A model generated the notes under the pieces. The model had not been told where the DNA came from. It worked only from the letters and a program-made list of their open reading frames with translations, and did no database searches. A program made the translations under genes and the position numbers. From assembly GCF_020386615.1 (NCBI RefSeq), contig NZ_CP077769.1:4588001-4652000 (forward strand): a DNA stretch of 64,000 bases. The letters run 5' to 3'. This DNA comes from Chitinophaga pendula. GTDB taxonomy: Bacteria; Bacteroidota; Bacteroidia; Chitinophagales; Chitinophagaceae. Shown piece by piece: positions 55,269-62,126 of the stretch; position 1 is the stretch's first letter, and each line of letters opens with the position of its first letter.

Positions 55269-55859
55269 TTAAAGACTTAATATTCCGGTAACAATGGCGA
55301 TCTCTAACAAGTGTTCGCTACAATACGCTCTTAAATACTTTAAAGCCACAGACAAATGCTTTTCTACCGCCTTAATGGAAATGTTTAACGAGGTGGCAAT
55401 TTCTTTATGTGAAAGATGATGCATACGGCTCATCGTATACACCTGCCGGCTACGATCGGGCAACCGTGTTACCGCAAGAGCAGCCTGCTTCTGCAGGTCC
55501 GCCAGCAGTATATCCTGGTAGGTCGTATCCGTCGCCGGCTCAACAGGGAGGTCCGAGGTGGTGGACGTACTGGCACTATGCCGCGCACTACGCAGATAGT
55601 CCGTGAGCAAATTACGGGCTATCGTAAATAAAAGGTTCTTACAATTCAGTTCGGGGTTGATCTTTGACCTCTTTTCCCAGAGCCGTACAAACGCATCCTG
55701 CGTGATCTCCTCCACCAGCTGCTGATCACGGCAATAAGGATACAAAAAACGATACACCAGGTGAAAATACTTCTCATACAGATACCCTAATGCAGCCACA
55801 CTCCCCTCCTGCAAAGCAGCAGCGGCAGCAACATCATCCTCAAAAAAGATTCCCTGCAT
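55269..55859 (-). CDS. RNA polymerase ECF-type sigma factor
   Basis: 196 aa. Region 2: AALGYLYEKYFHLVYRFLYP...EITQDAFVRLWEKRSK. Region 4: LPDRSRQVYTMSRMHHLSHKEIATSLNISIKAVEKHLSVALKYL, the normal FecI-like helix-turn-helix. Followed 56 bp later by fecR and then the receptor, all on the minus strand, so it should activate that unit. Confidence 0.94.
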   Translation of the reverse strand: MQGIFFEDDVAAAAALQEGSVAALGYLYEKYFHLVYRFLYPYCRDQQLVEEITQDAFVRLWEKRSKINPELNCKNLLFTIARNLLTDYLRSARHSASTSTTSDLPVEPATDTTYQDILLADLQKQAALAVTRLPDRSRQVYTMSRMHHLSHKEIATSLNISIKAVEKHLSVALKYLRAYCSEHLLEIAIVTGILSL

Positions 55860-55876
55860 GATAATAGTTTACCTGG

Positions 55877-55884
55877 CAAAAGTA
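55877..55884 (-). promoter_or_regulatory. Candidate -7 element for the third ECF/FecR/receptor unit
   Basis: Minus-strand TACTTTTG, 18 bases before the sigma-factor ATG. No TTTG at standard spacing, so support is partial. Confidence 0.4.
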
Positions 55885-55944
55885 TAAACCTTCACCCGGC
55901 TTATCAGGAACGGTAATGTTATCAAAACATTAAACAATACAAAA

Positions 55945-55968
55945 AGCCTTCTCCCGAAAGAGAAGGCT
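55945..55968 (-). terminator. Terminator of the hypothetical secreted protein gene
   Basis: Stem AGCCTTCTC / GAGAAGGCT with a 6-nt loop, followed by TTTTTG on the minus strand. Confidence 0.82.
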
Positions 55969-55997
55969 GTACCCGTACTTTCCCCTATATTAATACA

Positions 55998-56813
55998 CTA
56001 AAAATGACTTAAAATATCAGGCGCCAATGATGGCAACTTCACCTTATAACGATAGATACCATTAAAACTATCCTCTTCCTTCAGGAACTCATGCGAACGC
56101 TTACTGATCCAAAACCGCTGCGTAGCCTTCTTACCCTGAAACTCGCTCTCCGTCAGCAATATCCAGCAGTCCTCTGCCCTGCTATCAAATGTGATCAACC
56201 GCTCACTACCCGTCACCTCGTATAAAATATACTTAGGCACGTCAAGACCCGCATCATAAAAACGAATGGCAAATCGTTTCCCCGCAGCCAAAGGCAACAT
56301 TTCAAAGGTCTCTATATCCAGGTTCCAGTTATAGTTAGGAAGATCGAATGATAAATGAAAAGAAGCCCTCGTGTTCGCAGCAACCGTATCCGCTCCTTGT
56401 ATACCTTGCCAGCTCCAGTTGTACGCAGCAACTCCCCTGGTATTACGCTCACTATGATACACAGGCGAAAAATCATCCATCCGGTTGTAGGAGGTATAAG
56501 CCCGGTAACCACTGGTATCATTGCCGTACCAGTACTGCTGCATCACATATAACCGCTTGCCTTGTTGCGCAACAATACTACTGTTTCGCAACCACAAGCT
56601 CAGATGCAATTGCTGGGACGATCCCGGCCGTTGGAAGTATACCAGGTACTGCTTGGCGCCCGGCTTCAACCAAGCAGTACGTAAATGCCCGCTGCCAGGC
56701 CTCACCGTATCAGCTTGCCCGTAAGACCGGCCACATATCCCGGCGATCACTATCATTAGTAATATACTCATTGTGGCAGCAGGTGGAAAGCGGTGCGCTT
56801 TTTTTACTCTCAT
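55998..56813 (-). CDS. Hypothetical secreted protein
   Basis: Not firmly recognised. 271 aa with a signal peptide (hydrophobic about residues 15-28, ending SYGQ). The mature part is beta-rich and aromatic (VMQQYWYGNDTSGYRAYTSY, NYNWNLDIETFEML, ITFDSRAEDCWILLTESEF), a pattern reminiscent of DUF3108-like lipid-binding or jelly-roll envelope proteins, but I would not assign it. It has its own terminator and is divergent from the kinase gene. Confidence 0.65.
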   Translation of the reverse strand: MRVKKAHRFPPAATMSILLMIVIAGICGRSYGQADTVRPGSGHLRTAWLKPGAKQYLVYFQRPGSSQQLHLSLWLRNSSIVAQQGKRLYVMQQYWYGNDTSGYRAYTSYNRMDDFSPVYHSERNTRGVAAYNWSWQGIQGADTVAANTRASFHLSFDLPNYNWNLDIETFEMLPLAAGKRFAIRFYDAGLDVPKYILYEVTGSERLITFDSRAEDCWILLTESEFQGKKATQRFWISKRSHEFLKEEDSFNGIYRYKVKLPSLAPDILSHF

Positions 56814-56918
56814 AAGTTGAATTTTTTCTAAAATTCATCCACACGCCCCACATTACACGAACATTTCAACCGTCAGCTCCATATTTTCAATATCCCCTGA
56901 GAGCAATGATTTTAATGG

Positions 56919-56955
56919 AATGGTTGAAAAGATCCCCCCAATGGTTGAAAAGATC
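56919..56955 (+). promoter_or_regulatory. 16-bp direct repeat of 21-bp period, probable LytTR binding site
   Basis: AATGGTTGAAAAGATC occurs at 56919-56934 and again, unchanged, at 56940-56955. LytTR-type regulators bind two direct repeats one-and-two helical turns apart (about 21 bp). The pair lies directly upstream of a kinase/LytTR regulator operon. Confidence 0.6.
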
Positions 56956-56977
56956 AGGTAGTAGATAAAAACTTTGT

Positions 56978-58009
56978 ATGTTTGGAACCATGCATGTGGG
57001 AAAAGAAAACATAAGCCCGGTAAAGATACAATGGCTACTATGGCTGTTCGTGCTGGCCGTCAACTTCGGCGCTATCCTGCCAATGGATGGATGGCCCAAA
57101 GCTGCAATATTTGCAGCAATCAATACCATCGCATACGCCATGACCGTCTACGGCAATATCTTCCTCCTCCTACCCAAACTCTATAATAAAGGACATCGCC
57201 TCATATATATACTCGTTTCCCCGCTATTTATACTGGTAATAGGCGGCTTCCGAACCTTAACCATCACCTGGATATACGATACCCTCTTCCCGGGAGATAT
57301 GTCCTCCACCCTCTCCTTTCGCACATTCACCTACTTAACGACCGGCACCTTCCTGCTTTTCCTCCTCAGTTTCGTATTCAAACTCGCACTGGACTATTTT
57401 AAACTCAAACAACAGGCAAAAGAGATCATCGCCGACAAAAGCAAAGCAGAACTAAACCTGCTCAAATCACAGGTACAACCCCACTTTCTCTTTAATACCC
57501 TCAACAATATATACTACGAAGCCTACCGAGAAGCACCGCGCACCGCCCTGTTCATCGGACAGCTGGCCGAAATAATGCGGTACTTCGTAGACGAAAGCCC
57601 CAAAGAAAAAGTAGCACTGAATGCAGAAATACAGTTCCTGGAAAATTATATCGCACTGGAACGCATCCGCTTCCGCTACCCCATCGATATCTCCTTCAAA
57701 TATTCCTGCGAACCAGCCACCCGCATCCCACCTATGCTACTCATGACCTTCGTGGAAAATCTGTTCAAACACGGTATCGACAAAAGCAGGCAAGACAATA
57801 AAGTCCATATCTCCCTCGTACAAGCTCCCAATACCCTCACATTCCACACCTACAATACCCTCTACCTAAACAATACCTACCACAAAGGCGGATTCGGCCT
57901 GAAAAATCTGCAGGAAAGACTTACCTTACTCTATGGCACACAATACGAAATGCAGATATATACCACCGGGCAGCAATTCCATGCCTTCCTTAAAATACCA
58001 CTGACATGA
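56978..58009 (+). CDS. LytS/YehU-type sensor histidine kinase
   Basis: 343 aa. Four membrane helices in the N-terminal 150 residues, then the His_kinase domain: QVQPHFLFNTLNNIYYEA holds the phospho-accepting His, LENYIALERIRF follows, N-box is VENLFKHG (more often VENAIKHG), and the G-box is GGFGLKNLQERL. Its stop overlaps the start of the LytTR regulator (ATGA at 58006-58009), so the two are translated together. An ATG at 56990 is an alternative start. The signal is unknown. Confidence 0.92.
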   Translation: MFGTMHVGKENISPVKIQWLLWLFVLAVNFGAILPMDGWPKAAIFAAINTIAYAMTVYGNIFLLLPKLYNKGHRLIYILVSPLFILVIGGFRTLTITWIYDTLFPGDMSSTLSFRTFTYLTTGTFLLFLLSFVFKLALDYFKLKQQAKEIIADKSKAELNLLKSQVQPHFLFNTLNNIYYEAYREAPRTALFIGQLAEIMRYFVDESPKEKVALNAEIQFLENYIALERIRFRYPIDISFKYSCEPATRIPPMLLMTFVENLFKHGIDKSRQDNKVHISLVQAPNTLTFHTYNTLYLNNTYHKGGFGLKNLQERLTLLYGTQYEMQIYTTGQQFHAFLKIPLT

Positions 58010-58716
58010 ACCTCCGCTGCATCATAGTAGATGATGAACCCAACGCCGTCAACCTGCTGGAAATGCTCATCACGCAAACCACCAGTTGGGAACTGACCAA
58101 TAAATGCTATGACGCCCTCGAAGCATTGACATATCTCCGCGAACATCCGGTCGATTTCCTCTTCCTGGATATCAATATGCCACAACTCAGTGGCATAGAC
58201 CTCGCCACACTCCTACCCCCCGATATCGCCATCGTATTCACCACCGCCTACGCCGAACACGCCGCCGACAGCTACAACTTCACCACCATCGACTACCTCC
58301 TGAAGCCTATCACCCTCAAACGTTTTATCAGCGCCACACAAAAGATTAACGCCTACTTCAGCTTCCGTACCAACAATACAATACCCTCCCCCGCTCCGCT
58401 GGAAAACTATTTCTTCGCAAAGTCAGGCAAATCCTTCCGTAAACTACTACTGGAAGACATCCTCTATTTTGAAGGAGAAAAAGAATACGTACGCATCGTC
58501 ACCGCTACAGAACAACTACTGGTATACCGCCGCCTGAAAGACATAGAAGCCCAACTTCAGCCCCCATTCGTACGCGTCCACCAATCCTATATCGTAAACA
58601 TTACCCAGCTGGATAAGTTCCAGGATAATCTCATTTACATTAATAATAAACAACTCCCTGTAAGCGAGAAGTTTAAAGAGGGATTTATGGCAATGATCCG
58701 CCAACGTTTATTATAA
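58006..58716 (+). CDS. LytTR family response regulator
   Basis: 236 aa. The receiver domain has acidic pocket VDDEP, phospho-acceptor Asp in FLFLDINMPQLSG, Thr/Ala in VFTTAYAEHA and Lys in LLKPI. The LytTR DNA-binding domain at about 140-236 reads LLLEDILYFEGEKEYVRIVT...FVRVHQSYIVNI. Partner of the kinase encoded with a 4-base overlap. It probably binds the 21-bp-period repeats upstream of the pair. Confidence 0.94.
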   Translation: MNLRCIIVDDEPNAVNLLEMLITQTTSWELTNKCYDALEALTYLREHPVDFLFLDINMPQLSGIDLATLLPPDIAIVFTTAYAEHAADSYNFTTIDYLLKPITLKRFISATQKINAYFSFRTNNTIPSPAPLENYFFAKSGKSFRKLLLEDILYFEGEKEYVRIVTATEQLLVYRRLKDIEAQLQPPFVRVHQSYIVNITQLDKFQDNLIYINNKQLPVSEKFKEGFMAMIRQRLL

Positions 58717-58743
58717 AAAGACCCGCTAACGGCTATAAGGCAG

Positions 58744-58825
58744 GTCCACCTCTCCCGTACCTTTCCTATATCATTCGTATAGCTCACGTCCACCTTTCCT
58801 GTACCTTTCCTATATCATTCGTATA
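58744..58825. repeat. Two 38-bp direct repeats, 44-bp period
   Basis: GTCCACCTCTCCCGTACC and GTCCACCTTTCCTGTACC begin the copies at 58744 and 58788; both continue TTTCCTATATCATTCGTATA. Two mismatches in 38 bases. Between the LytTR gene and the convergent VOC gene. Confidence 0.9.
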
Positions 58826-58869
58826 ACCGGCGGATAAGCCAGATAAGACCATCCGCCGGATAATGTCAT

Positions 58870-59346
58870 TTATTTACCTTCATAAGCCTGCTCCAAGACA
58901 GCGATATCCAATTTCACCATTTTCATCATCGCCTGCATAACACGCTGCGCCCGCTCCGGATGCTCCCCCGACATCAACGCTCCCATCTTCCTCGGTACAA
59001 TCTGCCAGGAAACCCCAAACTTATCCTTCAACCAACCACACTTCGACTCCGAACCACCGTCCGCCGTCAACTGCTCCCAGTAACGGTCTATCTCCTCCTG
59101 TGTATCACAATCCACCGATAGCGAAAATGCAGGCGTCTGCGGAAACACCGGACCGGCATTCAACAAGATCAAAGGCTGACCCTCCAACTCAAAAGTAACC
59201 GTCATCGCCAACCCCGCCGGCATAGGTCCCCCCTCCGGATAACGGGACACACTTAATACCTTCGAATGCTTAAATACCGTAGTATAAAAGCCCATAGCTT
59301 CCTCCGCATTATTGTCAAACCAAAGAAAAGGAGTGATCTTTTGCAT
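58870..59346 (-). CDS. VOC family protein (PhnB-like)
   Basis: 158 aa. Begins MQKITPFLWFDNNAEEAMGFYTTVF, as in PhnB/3-demethylubiquinone methyltransferase-like VOC proteins; then EGGPMPAGLAMTVTFELEGQPLILLNAGP and the C-terminal CGWLKDKFGVSWQIVP typical of the group. Small cytosolic metal- or ligand-binding fold; the substrate is not known. Stands alone on the minus strand. Confidence 0.88.
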   Translation of the reverse strand: MQKITPFLWFDNNAEEAMGFYTTVFKHSKVLSVSRYPEGGPMPAGLAMTVTFELEGQPLILLNAGPVFPQTPAFSLSVDCDTQEEIDRYWEQLTADGGSESKCGWLKDKFGVSWQIVPRKMGALMSGEHPERAQRVMQAMMKMVKLDIAVLEQAYEGK

Positions 59347-59491
59347 ATGATAGTGTTTTGTTTTTATAAATGATAATCAACAATACAAACTTACATCACC
59401 ATCATAGCTTAAAAAGGGTGCAAAAAAGACTTCCTCGGGGGTAAAATAGACAACCTTTATAATTGACCAATCAGACATTTCATTCCCCTCG

Positions 59492-59557
59492 TTATTCCTT
59501 TAAGGAATAAAATAACTAACTTAAATAACATTATCGGCCGATAATTGCAATCGATTG
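59492..59557. promoter_or_regulatory. Palindrome cluster upstream of the GH8 gene
   Basis: Three dyads: TTATTCCTT-T-AAGGAATAA at 59492-59510, a perfect 16-bp ATTATCGGCCGATAAT at 59530-59545, and CAATCGATTG at 59548-59557. Candidate operator sites for the gene starting at 59637. Confidence 0.45.
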
Positions 59558-59636
59558 AACAACACGTTATACCTACTTTACTGATCCCATATCAGTACCT
59601 GCAACAGTCATTATCTAAACCCAAAAACACACCGTT

Positions 59637-61850
59637 ATGAACCGCTTATTTACCAAATTAGCAGTCACCCTGCTTGCCACCTCCTGCTATATCAACATGC
59701 AGGCCCAAAACAAACCCTTTCCACAAGCCGTCAGCTATCCTAACTGCATCAAACCCAACAATGTCACCCAGGCGGCCATGAACACCAGCGTCGCCAGCTA
59801 CTACGACTACTGGAAAGGACAATATCTCAAAAACAACTTGTCATCACTTCCCGGCGGATACTACATCAAAGGAGATATCACCGGCAGCGCCGATGGCTAC
59901 AAACCCCTCGGCTCCTCCGAAGGACAAGGATATGGCATGGTCATCGTCGCCCTCATGGCCGGCCACGACCCAAACGCCCGCACCATCTACGATGGCCTCT
60001 TTAAAACAGCCAGAGCCTACAAAAGTTCCCAAAACAACAACCTCATGGGATGGGTAGTCGCTGACAACAAAAATGCCCAGGGACACTTCGACTCCGCCAC
60101 CGATGGCGATGTCGATATTGCCTACTCCCTCATCCTCGCTCACTACCAATGGGGCTCCAACGGCGCCATCAACTATCTCGCCGAAGCCAAAAAAATGATC
60201 ACCAACGGACTGAAAGTCAGCAACGTCACCTCCAACAACCGCCTCAACCTCGGCGACTGGGACGAAAAAAGTGCCCTCAATACCCGCCCATCCGACTGGA
60301 TGCTCAGCCACATGCGCGCATTCTATCAGGAAACAAACGACAACACCTGGCTCAATGTCATCAACAACCTCTATAGCGTATATAACCAGTTCTCCAGCAA
60401 ATACTCTCCAAACACCGGGCTGATATCCGACTTCGTAGTTAAAAACCCGCCGGAACCAGCGCCCAGAAACTACCTCGACGAATTCCCGGAAACAAACGAA
60501 TATAACTACAACGCCTGCCGCGTACCTCTCCGCATTGTAATGGACTATGCCCTCTATGGCAATACCAACGCACTCAATATCTCCAATAAACTGGTCAACT
60601 GGGTCAAACAAAAAACCGGCGGCAACCCCACCAATATCATAGATGGATACAAACTCGATGGTGGCAACACCGGCAGCGGACAGGAAGCCGTATTCATCGG
60701 CCCGCTCGTAGCCGCTTCCGTAGTCAACTCTGCCAACCAGGCATGGCTCAATAGCGGCTGGAACTACCTCAAATCCGCTAAATCAGGATACTACAGCGAC
60801 TCCTTCAGCCTCCTCTGCCAGCTGTTCATTTCTGGCAACTGGTGGAAACCCGAAGCTGGCACCCCCGGCAACCAACCGCCCACTGTCAGCATCTCCTCCC
60901 CTGCCAACAATACCTCTTTTAACGCCCCGGCTAATATCACCCTCACCGCCGGCGCTTCCGACAACGATGGCTCCGTGACCAAAGTCGAATTCTTCAATGG
61001 CAGCAATAAAATAGGCGAAGCCGCCACCGCGCCTTACTCCGTTAACTGGAATAATGTCGCCGCAGGCAACTATACCATCACCGCCATCGCTACAGACAAC
61101 AACAACGCCACCGCCTCCTCCGCCGCAGTCAACATCACCGTACAAGGCACCCCCAACTGCACACCGGTTACCGCCAGCGGCGACGACGGAAACGTAGCGG
61201 CCAACACACTCGATAACAACCTCAACACCCGCTGGTCCGCCTCCGGCGATGGTCAATGGATACAATACTGCCTGGGCACCAACAGCATCGTAAATGGCGT
61301 CGACATCGCCTTCTACAAAGGAGATGCCCGCAAAGCAAAATTTGATATCCAGGTAAGCCCCGATGGCAATAACTGGAACACCGTAGCCGCCGGACTGCAA
61401 AGCAGCGGCACCTCACTGGCATTCGAATCCTTCAATATCACCGCAGTAACAACCAAATATGTCCGCCTGCTGGGCCATGGCAACGACCAAAACGCCTGGA
61501 ACAGCTACGCAGAAGTAAAAATCAGGTCCACCGCTGCCGCCAATAACGCATTACGTACCGCCACTGACGATAAAACCTCAGCTACCGAAACCAGTATCTC
61601 CTTACTCAAAGTAAGCCCCAACCCTTTCAACACACAAACAACCATCACCTTCCGTCTCAAAGAAGCAGGCCGCACCTGGCTCGCCGTATACAATAGCAAC
61701 GGACAACCCGTTAAAATACTGATCAACACCCAACTACCCGCCGGACACCAATCTGCCTCCCTCCAGGCAGCTCAGTTACCGGCCGGCTTGTACCTCATCA
61801 AACTGGTACACAACGGGCAATCCATCAGTACCAAACTGCTGAAAGAGTAG
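59637..61850 (+). CDS. Secreted GH8 glucanase/xylanase with Ig-like, discoidin-like and T9SS type A domains
   Basis: 737 aa. Signal peptide ends NMQAQ. The GH8 (alpha/alpha)6 barrel spans about 30-405: Glu95 in SSEGQGYGM is the general acid, and DSATDGDVDIAYSLILAH carries the conserved Asp motif. A bacterial Ig-like domain follows (PPTVSISSPANNTSFNAPAN to about 500), then an F5/8 type C (CBM32-like) domain (NTLDNNLNTRWSASGDGQWIQ) and a type A sorting domain (LLKVSPNPFNTQTTI). The family cuts beta-1,4 bonds in cellulose, lichenan, xylan or chitosan; which one is not decidable here. The enzyme is secreted via T9SS. Confidence 0.92.
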   Translation: MNRLFTKLAVTLLATSCYINMQAQNKPFPQAVSYPNCIKPNNVTQAAMNTSVASYYDYWKGQYLKNNLSSLPGGYYIKGDITGSADGYKPLGSSEGQGYGMVIVALMAGHDPNARTIYDGLFKTARAYKSSQNNNLMGWVVADNKNAQGHFDSATDGDVDIAYSLILAHYQWGSNGAINYLAEAKKMITNGLKVSNVTSNNRLNLGDWDEKSALNTRPSDWMLSHMRAFYQETNDNTWLNVINNLYSVYNQFSSKYSPNTGLISDFVVKNPPEPAPRNYLDEFPETNEYNYNACRVPLRIVMDYALYGNTNALNISNKLVNWVKQKTGGNPTNIIDGYKLDGGNTGSGQEAVFIGPLVAASVVNSANQAWLNSGWNYLKSAKSGYYSDSFSLLCQLFISGNWWKPEAGTPGNQPPTVSISSPANNTSFNAPANITLTAGASDNDGSVTKVEFFNGSNKIGEAATAPYSVNWNNVAAGNYTITAIATDNNNATASSAAVNITVQGTPNCTPVTASGDDGNVAANTLDNNLNTRWSASGDGQWIQYCLGTNSIVNGVDIAFYKGDARKAKFDIQVSPDGNNWNTVAAGLQSSGTSLAFESFNITAVTTKYVRLLGHGNDQNAWNSYAEVKIRSTAAANNALRTATDDKTSATETSISLLKVSPNPFNTQTTITFRLKEAGRTWLAVYNSNGQPVKILINTQLPAGHQSASLQAAQLPAGLYLIKLVHNGQSISTKLLKE

Positions 61851-61874
61851 GCATATAATATCAACATCCACTCT

Positions 61875-61926
61875 TGGCTGTTGCCCGCTACCCTTAAAAC
61901 AGGTAGCAGGTAGCAGCCTTTTTTCA
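61875..61926 (+). terminator. Terminator after the GH8 gene
   Basis: Imperfect stem GGCTGTTGCCCGCTACCC against GGTAGCAGGTAGCAGCC with G-U pairs and a TTAAAACA loop, then a T-run. Confidence 0.65.
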
Positions 61927-62126
61927 TCCCCATTCAAAGCGAAAACTGTCTATCTGACAAATAATATCATGATAACAATTAAACCCCTAATTTTGACCTC
62001 CGTTACTCGATTGGAGTACCGCCGTAGCTATATTTTTAAGGCACTTTTAAGCCTGTTAATGGCTTTATTAACCCGTTTGTTAGTCTACCCTGGTTATTTT
62101 GCAACCAACTAAAATTCCACAATCCT

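Noticed and set aside
60783..61400. 205-aa minus-strand open frame
   Set aside because: Antisense to the Ig-like and discoidin-like domains of the GH8 protein; low-complexity Val/Gly content.
62076..62101. TTTG and TTATTTTG as a promoter for the GH71/99-like gene
   Set aside because: Spacer is only 14 bases and the -7 box lacks the conserved second-position A.
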